Shown here in pieces: positions 49,490 to 60,700 of a stretch of 61,091 nucleotides of DNA. This DNA is from an uncultured Synergistaceae bacterium. GTDB lineage: Bacteria; Synergistota; Synergistia; Synergistales; Aminobacteriaceae. The stretch's first letter is position 1. Each line of letters starts with the position of its first letter. The translations under genes and the position numbers were made by a program. Location: assembly GCA_937870605.1 (NCBI GenBank), contig CALMZW010000071.1, forward strand, positions 1 to 61,091, given 5' to 3'. The notes beneath the pieces are model-generated. The model had not been told where the DNA came from. It ran no database searches and saw only the letters and a list, made by a program, of their open reading frames with translations.

Positions 49490-50719
49490 GTGAGCGCTCG
49501 CATGGAACTTCTCGAAAAACTGGCTCTTCGCCCTGCCCCGGACGCATGCAAGGATCGCAAGATGGTCCTTCTCGTTATGGACGGCATCGGCGGTCTGCCC
49601 GATAAATCCGGCCGGACGGAACTCGAGGCGGCGCAAAAGCCGAACCTCGACAAACTCGCGTCCAGGAGCGATCTGGGCGTTCTCGAAATGGTGGATGTCG
49701 GAATCACGCCCGGGAGCGGTCCCGGGCATCTCTCGCTTTTCGGATACGATCCGCTGGAATACGCCATCGGTCGCGGCATCCTGGAAGCCCTCGGCGTCGG
49801 AGCCGTTCTCGGGCCCGGCGACGTCTGCGCCCGCGGGAATTTCTGCACCCGCGACGCGGGGGGCGTCATCACCGACCGGCGCGCCGGGCGCATCCCCACC
49901 GCGGAAAGCGGACGCATCGTCAGGAAGCTGTCGGAGGCCATCCCCGCGATCGACGGCGTCCGCGTGACCTTCCACGCCGGACTGGAGCACCGGTTCGTCG
50001 TGATCTTCTCCGGTCCCGGATTGTCGGAGCATGTCGCCGACGCGGACCCGCAGAAGGAGGGCCTTCCGATGAAATGGGCGGCGCCCTCGGCTCCCGATGG
50101 AGAGCGGACGGCCGCTGTAACCAACGCCTTCATCCGGCGCGTCTCGGAGGTTCTCGGGGACGAGCCGAAAGCCAACGCGTGCCTGCTTCGCGGCTTCTCG
50201 TCCGCGCCGGATATCCCGACGCTCGGAAAGCTCTACGGCGTCTCGCCCGTCGCGATCGCGACCTATCCGATGTACAAGGGGCTCTCCCGGCTTGTGGGAA
50301 TGGACGTCGCCGAGGCGGGGACGACGCTCGACGAGCTGTTCGAGACGCTCGGGAGGGTATGGGACCGGTACGATTATTTTTACGTCCACGTGAAGTACAC
50401 CGACAGCCGCGGCGAGGACGGAAACTACGACGCCAAGAAGAAGGTCGTCGAACAGGTCGACTCGCTGCTGCCGAAGCTCACGGCCCTGAACCCGGATGTC
50501 CTCGCGATCACCGGAGACCACAGCACGCCGAGCGTCATGTCCGGCCACTCGTGGCACACCGTGCCGGTGCTCCTTGCGAGCCCGTACACGCGCTTCGGGA
50601 TGTCCTCGACGTTCGGGGAGCGTTCCTGCGTCCTCGGTTCCCTCGGGAAGATCCCGGGACCGTCCCTCATGGGACTCATGCTCGCCCACGCCGGGCGACT
50701 CGCGAAATACGGCGCGTAA
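49490..50719 (+). CDS. apgM: 2,3-bisphosphoglycerate-independent phosphoglycerate mutase, archaeal (ApgM) type
   Basis: 409 residues from GTG 49490, eight bases after AAGGAGG; an earlier GTG (49481) overlaps that ribosome site. The alkaline-phosphatase-like fold shows MVLLVMDGIGGLPDKSGRTE (metal Asp), PGSGPGHLSLFGYDPLEYAI with the phospho-acceptor Ser, YVHVKYTDSRGEDG and TGDHSTPSVMSGHSWHTVPV (metal His/Asp). Length and motifs are those of the archaeal/ApgM class, not of GpmI (about 510) or GpmA. It interconverts 3- and 2-phosphoglycerate. A TATAAT at 49452-49457 may be its -10. Confidence 0.95.
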   Translation: MSARMELLEKLALRPAPDACKDRKMVLLVMDGIGGLPDKSGRTELEAAQKPNLDKLASRSDLGVLEMVDVGITPGSGPGHLSLFGYDPLEYAIGRGILEALGVGAVLGPGDVCARGNFCTRDAGGVITDRRAGRIPTAESGRIVRKLSEAIPAIDGVRVTFHAGLEHRFVVIFSGPGLSEHVADADPQKEGLPMKWAAPSAPDGERTAAVTNAFIRRVSEVLGDEPKANACLLRGFSSAPDIPTLGKLYGVSPVAIATYPMYKGLSRLVGMDVAEAGTTLDELFETLGRVWDRYDYFYVHVKYTDSRGEDGNYDAKKKVVEQVDSLLPKLTALNPDVLAITGDHSTPSVMSGHSWHTVPVLLASPYTRFGMSSTFGERSCVLGSLGKIPGPSLMGLMLAHAGRLAKYGA

Positions 50720-50731
50720 AGGAGACCTGGA

Positions 50732-51751
50732 GTGGCGGAACCGGCGCGAAAGACGACTGCGGAAGTTCGACAGCTTTCAAAGGATGCAAAATTCGATACC
50801 ATCGGCGTTGTCATGGCCTCCACGCAACGCAGGGACAAGAAGGGCAGCCCCTACTGGACGATCACGGTCATGGACGAAACGGGCTCCCTGGAGGGCCGCG
50901 TGTGGAGCAACGGAGTCTGGAAGGATGTCCGGGACGGCGGAAGCACGGACGTCGATCCGCTGACCTCGGATCTTGCGAAGGGCATGAACGGCAGGAGCCT
51001 GGGACTCCGGGGGCAGGTCTCCGAATTCAACGACAAACTGCAATACAATTTTAACATCGTCTATTTCGTGGATCAGGAGAAGTACCCGCCGCACGAGTTC
51101 GTCCAGAGATCCCCGATCCCGGTCGAGACGCTGCTGAAAGGGCTCGACGAAATCCTCGGGCAGTGCGGGGAGCTTGAGGCGTTCGTGCGCAGCGTCCTGG
51201 AGAGCGACGGGATCCGCAGGGATTTCGAATCCTTTCCGGCCGCCGTGTCCCATCACCACGCCTACACGGCCGGATTGCTGGAACACACGATCTCCGTGGC
51301 CCGGAACGCCGTCGCGACGGCCGACGCATCCATCGCGTCGGGGTACCCCGTTGACCGGGGGATCGTCGCGGCGGGGGCGTTGCTTCATGACCTGGGCAAG
51401 CTCGACGCCTACCGCCTGTCTCCGATGCCGCAGATGACGGTCCCCGGCACCGTCATCGACCACGTCGCGCTCGGGTACGCCCGGTTCGACCGACTCGCGG
51501 AGGCGTTCGGCCTGGAGGAACGCTTGCGTCTTGCGCTCGGGCATATCCTGATAAGCCACCACGGCAGCAAGGAATTCGGTTCCCCCGCGCTGCCCGCGAC
51601 GCCCGAGGCCATGATCGTCTCCTCGGCCGACGAACTCGACTTCCGCCTCTACTGCTGGAAAAACGCCGTCGACCAGCTCGACGACGATTCCGACGGGATC
51701 ACGGACTTCAGCTATTCCGCGGGCCGTCGCTTCTGGAAGTGGCGGGAGTGA
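50732..51751 (+). CDS. HD-domain 3'-5' exoribonuclease (YhaM-like)
   Basis: 339 residues from GTG 50732, with AAAGGAG upstream and 12 bases after the apgM stop. An OB-fold nucleic-acid-binding domain (about 20-120, DTIGVVMASTQRRDKKGSPY) is followed by an HD domain: SHHHAYTAGLLEHT, GALLHDLGKLDAY and SHHGSKEFGSP. This order is that of YhaM, a metal-dependent 3'-5' exonuclease acting on RNA. Its stop overlaps the next gene's start. Confidence 0.9.
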   Translation: MAEPARKTTAEVRQLSKDAKFDTIGVVMASTQRRDKKGSPYWTITVMDETGSLEGRVWSNGVWKDVRDGGSTDVDPLTSDLAKGMNGRSLGLRGQVSEFNDKLQYNFNIVYFVDQEKYPPHEFVQRSPIPVETLLKGLDEILGQCGELEAFVRSVLESDGIRRDFESFPAAVSHHHAYTAGLLEHTISVARNAVATADASIASGYPVDRGIVAAGALLHDLGKLDAYRLSPMPQMTVPGTVIDHVALGYARFDRLAEAFGLEERLRLALGHILISHHGSKEFGSPALPATPEAMIVSSADELDFRLYCWKNAVDQLDDDSDGITDFSYSAGRRFWKWRE

Positions 51752-52695
51752 CCTTCCGCCTGATCGTCTCGGACCACCACGACGGCCGGCGGCTCGACCG
51801 GCTGCTCCGCACGATCTGGCCCGCCGTTCCGCTCGGAAACATCATGCGGAGCCTGCGCACCGGGGCCGTGCGCCTCGACGGACGGAAGGCCGATGCGGCC
51901 TCCCGCGTCGCGGCGGGGCAGGAAATCATCGTCCCGTGGGAGGCTCCCGACGAGCGTCCGCCCATCCCGCAGTACGCGGCTGCGTTGTGTCTTGACGTGC
52001 TCTACCGGGACGAATCCGTCTGGGTGGTGAACAAACCCGTGGATCTTCTCGTCCAACCGGACGTGAAGGACGGCGATTCCGTCCTGCGCCGCGTGGAGGC
52101 CATGCGCGCCGCGCTTCCCCGCGAAAGCGCGGATGCGCCCTTTCCTCCCGCGGCCGTGCATCGTCTCGACCGGAACACGACGGGCGTTCTCATCGTCGCG
52201 GTTTCGGGCCGGGCGCAGCGGGAACTCGAACGCGTGTTCCGGGAGCGCCTGCTCGACAAGACCTACCTCGCCATCGTCTCCGGCTCGCCCCAGGGGGAGG
52301 GAAGCGTTACGGCCTCGCTGCTCAAGGATCCGGAGACGAACACGGTCCGCGTCGATCCGACGGGACAGAACGCCTGCACGCGCTACCGCACGCTCGAGCG
52401 TTCAGGCGGACTCGCGCTCGTGGAGATCGAACTCGTCACCGGAAGGACGCACCAGGCGCGCGTTCACATGGCGCACGTCGGATGCCCGATCCTCGGCGAC
52501 CGAAAGTACGGCTTCCACGACGTGAACAACGACTGGAAAAAGCGCGGCGCGAAACGGCCGCTGCTGCACGCCTGGAAGATCTTTCTCGGCGAACTGCGAC
52601 CTCCGGTCGACCATCTTTCCGGGATGACCTTCACGGCTCCCGTTCCCGACGACATGAAAAAACTCCTGCAGGAAACGGGGTTCCGGGAAGTCTGA
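51748..52695 (+). CDS. RluA/RluD-family pseudouridine synthase
   Basis: 315 residues from GTG 51748, overlapping the previous stop (GTGA); GGAAG lies eight bases before it. An S4 RNA-binding domain (about 1-70, RLDRLLRTIWPAVPLGNIMR) is followed by the catalytic domain with HRLDRNTTGVLIVAV carrying the catalytic Asp, then ELVTGRTHQARVHMAHVGCP and GDRKYG. It converts specific uridines in rRNA or tRNA to pseudouridine. The exact target sites (RluC, RluD or RluA type) cannot be told. Confidence 0.93.
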   Translation: MTFRLIVSDHHDGRRLDRLLRTIWPAVPLGNIMRSLRTGAVRLDGRKADAASRVAAGQEIIVPWEAPDERPPIPQYAAALCLDVLYRDESVWVVNKPVDLLVQPDVKDGDSVLRRVEAMRAALPRESADAPFPPAAVHRLDRNTTGVLIVAVSGRAQRELERVFRERLLDKTYLAIVSGSPQGEGSVTASLLKDPETNTVRVDPTGQNACTRYRTLERSGGLALVEIELVTGRTHQARVHMAHVGCPILGDRKYGFHDVNNDWKKRGAKRPLLHAWKIFLGELRPPVDHLSGMTFTAPVPDDMKKLLQETGFREV

Positions 52696-52752
52696 CCCGC
52701 GCAGGCGACCGACAGGTCCCGACGCTTCGGGGCCGGGGAAGGGGAATCGTTC

Positions 52753-53994
52753 ATGAGCGAATCGTCGCGGACGTTGAAGCTCCTTCACACCTCCGACTGG
52801 CACCTCGGCTGCACGCTCTGCGGAAGAAAGCGCCACGACGAGGCGGAGGCCTTTCTCCGGTGGCTCGGCGACGCGATCGAAAGAGAACGCGCCGACGTCC
52901 TGCTCGTCGCGGGAGACGTCTTCGACTCGATCGCCCCCGGCAACCGCGCGCAGGAACTCTACTACCGTTTTTTGCGCCGCATCGCCGCCTCATGCTGTCG
53001 CCACGCCGTGATCACCGCGGGGAACCACGATTCCCCGTCCTTCCTGAACGCGCCCCGCGAACTGCTCCTCGAATTCGGCGTCCACATCGTCGGCTCCATA
53101 ACCGGATCTCCGGATGACGAGGCGCTCGTTCTCAAAGACGAATCGGGCGCGGACGAACTCGTCGTCTGCGCCGTTCCGTACCTCCGGGACAGGGACATCC
53201 GCTGCGTCGAAGCGGGCGAAAGCCTCGAGGACAAGGAACGCAAGCTCACGGACGGCATCGCGTCGCATTACGAGACCGTGTGCGGTCGTGCGCGGGAGCT
53301 GGCGCGCGGCGTTCCGGCCGTCGCTATGGGGCATCTCTTCGCGGCCGGCGGCCGGACGGTCGAAGGCGACGGGGTCCGCAATCTCTATGTGGGATCCCTT
53401 GCTCGGGTCGGAGCGGACATCTTCCCGGAGGATCTCGCCTACGTCGCGCTCGGACATCTCCACAGCCCCCAGAGGATCGGCGGGTCCGACCGCGTGCGCT
53501 ACAGCGGCGCCCCGCTGCCGATGGGGTTCGGGGAGGCGGAGCAGCAAAAGAGCGTCTGCCTCGTCGAAATTCCGCCGTCCGGCCCCGCCTCGGTGCGCGT
53601 GCTTCCGGTCCCCCGCTTCCGGCGGCTCGAACGGATCTGCGGCGACTGGGACGCGATCGCGTCGCGCCTCTTCGAGATGAAGGCCGCGGGCGAATCCGCC
53701 TGGATCGAAGCGGTCTGCGACGACGCCCATACCGTCCCGGACCTTCGGGAGCGCTTCGACGAGGCGACCCGCGGGTCGCAGCTGGACATCCTGCGCATCC
53801 GGAGCGGAAAAACGGCCGAAAGCGCGCTCGTCGGGGGAGACGACGGGGAAACCCTCGCGGAACTCGACGAATACGAGGTCTTCTCCCGCTGCCTGGACGC
53901 GAACTGCGTTCCGGCAGAACAGCGGCCCGAGCTTGAACGGACGTACCGCGAGACGCTCGTCTCCCTCCGGGAAGACGACGTCTTTGCGGAGTAG
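52753..53994 (+). CDS. sbcD: DNA double-strand-break repair nuclease SbcD (Mre11-like)
   Basis: 413 residues, ATG 52753 with GGAAGGGGAA upstream. The calcineurin-like phosphoesterase motifs are in order: HTSDWHLGC (metal Asp and His), VAGDVFDS, TAGNHDSP, MGHLFAAGG and LGHLHSPQRIGG. With SbcC it forms the ATP-dependent nuclease that opens hairpins and protein-blocked DNA ends. It lies ten bases before sbcC. Confidence 0.95.
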   Translation: MSESSRTLKLLHTSDWHLGCTLCGRKRHDEAEAFLRWLGDAIERERADVLLVAGDVFDSIAPGNRAQELYYRFLRRIAASCCRHAVITAGNHDSPSFLNAPRELLLEFGVHIVGSITGSPDDEALVLKDESGADELVVCAVPYLRDRDIRCVEAGESLEDKERKLTDGIASHYETVCGRARELARGVPAVAMGHLFAAGGRTVEGDGVRNLYVGSLARVGADIFPEDLAYVALGHLHSPQRIGGSDRVRYSGAPLPMGFGEAEQQKSVCLVEIPPSGPASVRVLPVPRFRRLERICGDWDAIASRLFEMKAAGESAWIEAVCDDAHTVPDLRERFDEATRGSQLDILRIRSGKTAESALVGGDDGETLAELDEYEVFSRCLDANCVPAEQRPELERTYRETLVSLREDDVFAE

Positions 53995-54004
53995 GGGGCG
54001 GACG

Positions 54005-57000
54005 ATGCGGATTCTCGACGTGCGGTTCAAAAACCTGAACTCTCTCGCGGGAGAATGGAACATCGACCTCACGAACGCCGCGTATGCGTCGGACGGGATC
54101 TTCGCGATCACGGGCCCGACGGGTTCCGGCAAGACGACGATCCTCGACGCGATCTGCCTCGCGCTCTACGGACGGACCCCTCGCCTCGACAAGGTCACGA
54201 AGGGCGCGAATGAAATCATGTCGCGGCGGACCGGGGAGTGCTTCGCGGAAGTGACCTTCGCGACGGGCGACCGCCGTTTCCGCTGCTGCTGGAGCCAGAA
54301 CCGCGCCAGGAACAGGCCGGACGGGGAGTTGCAGGCGCCGAAGCACGAACTTTCCGACGCCGTCACGGGGAAGATCCTGGAATCCAGACTGCGAGGCGTG
54401 GCCGAAAGGATCGAACAAGCGACGGGAATGGATTTCGAGCGGTTCACGCGCTCGATGCTTCTGGCGCAGGGCGGATTCGCCGCGTTTCTCAAGGCGTCTC
54501 CGGGCGAACGCGCCCCCATCCTGGAGCAGATCACCGGGACGGAAGTGTACAGCGACATCTCGAAGCGGGTTCACGAACGGCGCGCGCAGGAACAGAAAAA
54601 ACTCGACGTGCTCGGCGCGGAGCTTTCGGCAATGCGCCTTCTCGGCGAGGACGAGGAACGGACGCTGAGAGCGGCGCTGGCGGAAAAGGAACGAGAAACG
54701 GCTGCGGCCGGAGCGCTCCTCGAAACGAAGTCGCGGGCGCTCGCGTGGCTCGAAGGGGTGCAGCGACTCGAGGGGGAGCTGGAATCGCTCGCGCGCAAAC
54801 GCGACGACCTCTCCGCCCGAAGAGAGGCGTTCCGGCCGGACCTCCTGCGCCTCGAACGCGCCATGCGCGCGCTGGAGCTCGAAGGAGCGTACGAAGCGCT
54901 GTCGTCCCTGCGCCGGGATCAGGAGGCGGACGAGCGCGCCGCGGAAGAATGCCGCGTGACCCTGCCCGGACTCGAAGACGACGTGACGCATGCGCAGCGC
55001 AATTCCGAACGGAGCGACGAGGCGTTCCTTTCGGCGAAGGCGGAGCAGCAGGAGCGCGTCCCGGTCTTTCGGAAGGTTCGCGATCTCGATGTCCGGATCG
55101 CGGAACGGGATGCGCCGATCCGCAAAGCGGCCGATGCGCTGTCCGCGATGGAAGCGGAGTCCGGAGAACTTCTGGCCCGGAACGAAACGGATCGCGCCGC
55201 GCTCGGAGACGTTCGGTCGTCCCTCGACGCCGTCGTTGCGTATATGGCCGAAAACGCCGCGGACGAAGCGCTTTCCGAGCGACTCGGCGCCGTACGAAGC
55301 CGTTTCTACGCGTTCCGGGAGGCGAGGGCGCGCCTTGGGACAAAAACGCAGGAGCGCCTCGAAGCCGAAAAACAATACGCGACGGCGCTTTCTTCGAGCG
55401 AAGAACGAAAGGCGGCGCTTTCGGCGTCGAGACGCGCCATCGAGGAACTTGATCGCGCCGTCGTCGACGCCGGGGGTGAGCTGGACGCAGCCCTTGCGGG
55501 ACGGACGCTTCCGCAGATGCGGCAGGCGTTTTCCGACGCCGGAAAACGCGCGGCCGTCGCGGAGCGGATCGCAGACGACGCGCGCACGCACACCGACGCC
55601 CGGCGAAAAGCGGCGGACGTATCGCCCCTTCTCGAATCGCTCGGCGTCGAACGGGAACGTCTTGCGCGCGAAATTCCCGAAGCCGTCGAAGCACTGTCGG
55701 TCTGCGAGAGCGAGCGGGAACGCCTTGAATCGGAGCAGATGCGCCTTCGCGCTGCGGAGTCGTACGCGGAGGCGAGGGCGCGTCTTGCGGACGGAGAGCC
55801 GTGCCCGCTCTGCGGGGCCGTGACGCATCCCTACGCGTCCGTTGCGGACGACGTACCTTCCGGCGCTTCCGACGAAATCGGGGCGATGCTGCGCGCAGTC
55901 GGAAAGGATCGCAAGAAGGCCGAAACGCGCCTTGCCGACCTTCGCGTCCGCGATGCGGAGGTCCTGGGTGACATCCGGCGCAGCGGGGAGCGCCTGAAAG
56001 AACTCGAAGGGGAGATCGCCGAAAGCCGGGCGCGCATCGGCGAACGATTGGCGTCCCTGCCGCCGGAAGTTCGGGCGCCCGAAGACGGCATCCTTTCAAA
56101 CGGGGGCGCCTGCCTGCTTCAGAAAGCCCGAGAAGCGCTTCGCGCGTCGGAAGAGGCGTTGCGCTCGGCCGAAGAAAAGGAAACGGCGTTCGCGCGCGCC
56201 CGCGACGCGCGCGACACGGCGCTCGACGCCTGGAACCGGCTGGAGCGCGACGCGCAGAAAGCCGTTCACGAAGCGGACATGGCGCACAGGGCCCTCGATC
56301 GCGCCGACGAAGATGTCCGCGCCGCCGCGGAGGAGTCCGACCGCCTTCTCGCCGAAGCGGCGAATGATGTCGCCTCCTGGGGAGCGGGAGAGCTGACGGC
56401 GGACTCCATGGACGCGATCGACGCGCTTCTCGACGCGCGACGCATCGCCTGGAGGGATCGGGAGCGGCGGCGAAGGGAACTTGAGGATCGCGCCGCGCGC
56501 CTCGAAGCGGACATCCGCAATCGCGACGAACGGCTGGAACGCCTGTGCGCGGATATCGAGCGGACCCGCGGGGAGCGGGACAGTCTCGCCGGAATCCGGG
56601 ACCTCCTGATGCGGGAGCGACGGGAGCTTTTCGGGGAGAGAAGTCCCGACCACGAGGAAGAACGACTCCGGATCGCCCTCGAAGACGCCGAGCGGGGGCA
56701 TCGGGATGCGCTCGACGCCCTGCGGCGCGCCGAACGCGAGCGCGACGATCTGTTGCGCCGCGGGGAGTCGCTCGGGAAGGCGATCCGGGAGCGAAGCGGG
56801 GCGCTTCATGCGGCCGCGGAGGCCTTTTCGTTCCGGCTTCATGCGAACGGTTTTTCGGACGAAGCGGATTTTCGCGCCGCGTGCATGCCGCGGGAAGAAC
56901 GGAACGCTCTGTCCGAATGCTCGGACGCCCTCGCGCAGGAGCAGGCGGGGCTCGACGCGCAACACCGGGAAAAAACGGACGCTCTGGAAAACGAGCGGCG

Positions 57001-57700
57001 GAAGCGGATGACGGAGCAGTCGAAAGCGGAACTCGATGCGGAAACGGCCGGGATGGGCGAGCATCTGAGGCGCTTGCAGCAGGAACTTGGAGGCATCCGC
57101 CAGAAGCTGGACGACAACGACGAGGCGCTGGAGCTGCAGCGGGAGCGGCTTCGCGCGCGCGACGCGCAAAAGGCGGAATGTTCGCGGTGGGACGCGCTGC
57201 ACGGCCTCATCGGCTCGGCCGACGGATGGAAATACCGGAACTTTGTGCAAGCGTTGACCTTCGAGCGGATGATCGACCTCGCGAACCGGCAGCTCCGGCA
57301 GATGTCCGACCGCTATCTGCTCGTCAGGGACGCGGAGCAGCCCTTGGAACTCAACGTCCGGGACGCCTGGCAGGCGGGGGAGATACGGTCCGTGAAAAAC
57401 CTCTCGGGCGGGGAAAGCTTCATCGTCAGCCTCACGCTTGCGCTTGGGCTTTCGCGGATGGCGAGCAGAAAGGTCCGCGTGGACTCGCTCTTTCTCGACG
57501 AAGGCTTCGGCACGCTCGACGAAGACGCGCTCGAAACGGCCCTCCAGACACTCGCGGGCCTGAGCGGGAACGGCAAGCTCATCGGCGTGATCTCGCACGT
57601 CCCGGCGATCCGGGAGCGTATCGCCGCACAAATAGAGGTCCGGCCCCTCGCGGGGGGATGCAGCGAACTCGTCGGCCCGGGGTGCGCGAAGGCCGGGTGA
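54005..57700 (+). CDS. sbcC: DNA repair ATPase SbcC (Rad50-like)
   Basis: 1231 residues from ATG 54005, with GGGGGCGG upstream. The N-terminal ATPase half has Walker A GPTGSGKTTILD near residue 36. Two long coiled-coil arms follow, meeting at the zinc hook GEPCPLCG (Cys 600 and Cys 603), almost exactly mid-chain. The C-terminal half has the signature LSGGESFIVSLTLALGLS and Walker B VDSLFLDEGFGTLD. Length is in the usual range. Its coiled coils are very rich in Glu, Arg and Ala. It works with SbcD encoded just upstream. Confidence 0.96.
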   Translation: MRILDVRFKNLNSLAGEWNIDLTNAAYASDGIFAITGPTGSGKTTILDAICLALYGRTPRLDKVTKGANEIMSRRTGECFAEVTFATGDRRFRCCWSQNRARNRPDGELQAPKHELSDAVTGKILESRLRGVAERIEQATGMDFERFTRSMLLAQGGFAAFLKASPGERAPILEQITGTEVYSDISKRVHERRAQEQKKLDVLGAELSAMRLLGEDEERTLRAALAEKERETAAAGALLETKSRALAWLEGVQRLEGELESLARKRDDLSARREAFRPDLLRLERAMRALELEGAYEALSSLRRDQEADERAAEECRVTLPGLEDDVTHAQRNSERSDEAFLSAKAEQQERVPVFRKVRDLDVRIAERDAPIRKAADALSAMEAESGELLARNETDRAALGDVRSSLDAVVAYMAENAADEALSERLGAVRSRFYAFREARARLGTKTQERLEAEKQYATALSSSEERKAALSASRRAIEELDRAVVDAGGELDAALAGRTLPQMRQAFSDAGKRAAVAERIADDARTHTDARRKAADVSPLLESLGVERERLAREIPEAVEALSVCESERERLESEQMRLRAAESYAEARARLADGEPCPLCGAVTHPYASVADDVPSGASDEIGAMLRAVGKDRKKAETRLADLRVRDAEVLGDIRRSGERLKELEGEIAESRARIGERLASLPPEVRAPEDGILSNGGACLLQKAREALRASEEALRSAEEKETAFARARDARDTALDAWNRLERDAQKAVHEADMAHRALDRADEDVRAAAEESDRLLAEAANDVASWGAGELTADSMDAIDALLDARRIAWRDRERRRRELEDRAARLEADIRNRDERLERLCADIERTRGERDSLAGIRDLLMRERRELFGERSPDHEEERLRIALEDAERGHRDALDALRRAERERDDLLRRGESLGKAIRERSGALHAAAEAFSFRLHANGFSDEADFRAACMPREERNALSECSDALAQEQAGLDAQHREKTDALENERRKRMTEQSKAELDAETAGMGEHLRRLQQELGGIRQKLDDNDEALELQRERLRARDAQKAECSRWDALHGLIGSADGWKYRNFVQALTFERMIDLANRQLRQMSDRYLLVRDAEQPLELNVRDAWQAGEIRSVKNLSGGESFIVSLTLALGLSRMASRKVRVDSLFLDEGFGTLDEDALETALQTLAGLSGNGKLIGVISHVPAIRERIAAQIEVRPLAGGCSELVGPGCAKAG

Positions 57701-57753
57701 CGCGGAATACAGTACGGCAGACCGTCAAATCACAGGAGAAGGGGACAGAATCC

Positions 57754-60700
57754 ATGCCGAAACGAAGAATGGAAACCATGGACGGAAATACCGCCGCGGC
57801 GTACGTTTCGTACGCGTTCACGGAAGTTGCGGGGATCTTCCCGATCACGCCGTCGTCGCCGATGGCGGAACTCGTCGACGAATGGGCGGCGCAGGGGAGG
57901 AAGAACTTCTTCGGACAGCCCGTGAAGATCATGGAAATGCAGTCCGAGGGCGGGGCTGCCGGCGTCGTTCACGGGGCGCTCCAGGGCGGCGCGTACGCCA
58001 CGACGTACACGGCGTCGCAAGGGCTCCTCCTCATGATCCCGAACATGTACCGGATCGCCGGAGAGCTGCTGCCGGCCGTCTTTCACGTGAGCGCGCGAAC
58101 GCTCGCGAACAACGCGTGGAGCATCTTCGGCGAGCATCAGGACGTTATGGCGACACGCCAGACGGGGTTTGCGATCTTCGCCTCGGACAGCGTCCAGGAC
58201 GTGATGAACTTCGCGGCGATTACGCACCTGACGGCGATCAGCGCGCGCATCCCGTGCCTCCATTTCTTCGACGGATTCCGGACGTCCCACGAAATCCAGA
58301 AGATCGAGGTGCTGGAATACGACGAACTCCGCGCGCTCGTCGACGAGGACGCGGTCCGGTCCTTCAGGGACGACGCGCTGAACCCGGATCACCCGGACCT
58401 TCGCGGCACGACCGTCAATCCGGACGTCTACTTTCAGCTCAGGGAGTCCGTCAACCCGCACTACCAGGCGCTCCCCGCGGTGATCGACCGGTACATGGGC
58501 GAAATCAACCGGATCACCGGGAAAGAGTACGGGTTCTTCAACTATTACGGCGCTTCGGATGCGGACCGGGTCATCGTGGCGATGGGGTCGGCGTGCAGCA
58601 CGATACGGGAGACGGTCGACCGGATGAACGCGAACGGCGAGAAGGTCGGCCTGGTCTGCGTCCGCGTCTTTCGGCCTTTCCTTCCCGAACGGCTTCGCGC
58701 CGCCTTCCCGGAAAGCGTCGAAAAAATCGCCGTCCTCGACCGGACGAAAGAGAACGCCGCCGCGGGAGAACCCCTCTATGTCGAGGTCCGGAGCGCCTTT
58801 TACGACTGCGGAACGTCGCCCTGCATCGTCGGCGGCCGATATGGGCTCGGGTCGAAGGACTTCAACCCCTCGATGGTCGTTTCGGTGTTCGAGAACCTGA
58901 AATCGGACCGGCCGAAGAACGCGTTCACGGTCGGCATCGTCGACGACGTGACGCATACGTCCCTTCCGGCGCCCGCGGACCCCGTCGATTCGGCGCCCGA
59001 GGGGACGATCGCGTGCAAATTCTGGGGCTTCGGCTCCGACGGCACCGTAGGGGCGAACAAGAGCGCGATCAAGATCATCGGCGACCGAACGGATATGTAC
59101 GCCCAGGCGTACTTCGCGTACGACTCGAAGAAATCCGGCGGCGTCACGATATCGCATCTGCGTTTCGGACATTCCCCGATCGAGTCGGCGTATTACATCG
59201 ACGCGGCCGATTTCATCGCCTGCCACAACCAATCGTACGTCGGCGCGTACGACCTGCTTGAAGGGCTGCGCCCGAAGGGGAAGTTCCTTCTCAACTGCGC
59301 GTGGAGCGATCGCGAACTCGAAGACCGCCTTCCGGGATCGATGAAACGCGCCCTCGCCGCGGGCGAAATCGAATTCTACACGATCGACGCGGGGCGGATC
59401 GCGCAGGAAATCGGCCTCGGCGGGCGCATCAACATGATCATGCAGGCGGCGTTTTTCAAGATCGCGAATATCCTTCCGATCGAGGCCGCCGTCGCGTATT
59501 TGAAGGAGGCCGCCGCCGAAAGCTATTCCAAGCAGGGACAGAAGGTCGTCGACATGAACTTCGCCGCGATCGACCGCGGCGTCCGGGATCTCGTGCGCGT
59601 CGCGGTGAAGGAGGAATGGAAGACGGCGAAGGACGAAGCGACGCGTCCCGACCCGGACATGCCGGATTTTGTCAGGGATGTCGTCCTTCCCGTCACGGCG
59701 CAGAAGGGCGACAGTCTTCCCGTCGGCGTCTTCCGGGGCCACGAGCGCGGGTTCATGCCGCTCGGAACGACCGAATGGGAGAAACGAGGCGTTGCGTCGC
59801 ACGTCCCCGTCTGGGACGCAACGAAGTGCATCCAGTGCAACCAGTGTTCGTTCATCTGTCCGCACGCCGCCATCCGCCCGCTGCTCGTCGACGAGGGCGA
59901 AGCCGAAGGCGCGCCGGACGGGTTCCGGACGGCCCCGGCGAGGGGGTTCTCGGGGAAGGACTTCCACCTTTCTATCTCGGTCCTGGACTGCGCCGGGTGC
60001 GGCGGATGCGTCAATGTCTGTCCCGCGCCGGAGACGGCGCTGTCGATGAAGCCGCTCGACGCCGTTCGCGAGCGGGGCGCCGCGTTGTGGACGTTCGCAT
60101 CGAAACGGATCTCGTACAAACCCCTGCCGGAAGAACAGACCAGAACGGTGAAGGGAAGCCAGTTCGCGCGGCCGCTGCTCGAGTTCTCGGGCGCGTGCGC
60201 GGGCTGCGGCGAGACGCCGTACGTCAAGCTCCTCACGCAGCTGTTCGGCGACCGGATGGTCGTCGTCAATACGGCGGGATGCACGGCGGTCTGGGGCGGC
60301 AGCTTCCCGTCGATCGCGTACAGGACGAACGAGCGGGGGCATGGTCCCGCATACGGGTACTCGCTCTTCGAGGATTGCAGCGAATACGGACTCGGGATCT
60401 TCCTGGGCGCCAGGCAAAACCGCGAGCTTCTGGCGCTTCAGGTGAAGGACGCGCTTCAGAAGGATCTCGACGCCGACCTGAAGAAGGCGATGATCGACTG
60501 GATGGAACACCGGGAAGAGACCTCCGCCGCGCGATCCCGCGCCGATGTGCTGACGGCGCTTCTGGAACGCGGGAAGGGGGACGACGTCCTGCTCAACAGG
60601 ATCTGGGAGCGGCGCGACTTCCTCGTGAAGCGGTCGCTCTGGATCATCGGCGGCGACGGCTGGGCGTACGACATCGGGTACGGCGGGCTCGATCACGTCC

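Noticed and set aside
53324..55828. An 834-codon open frame antisense to sbcD/sbcC
   Set aside because: It is a shadow of two well-supported genes, with low-complexity Arg/Phe-rich composition.
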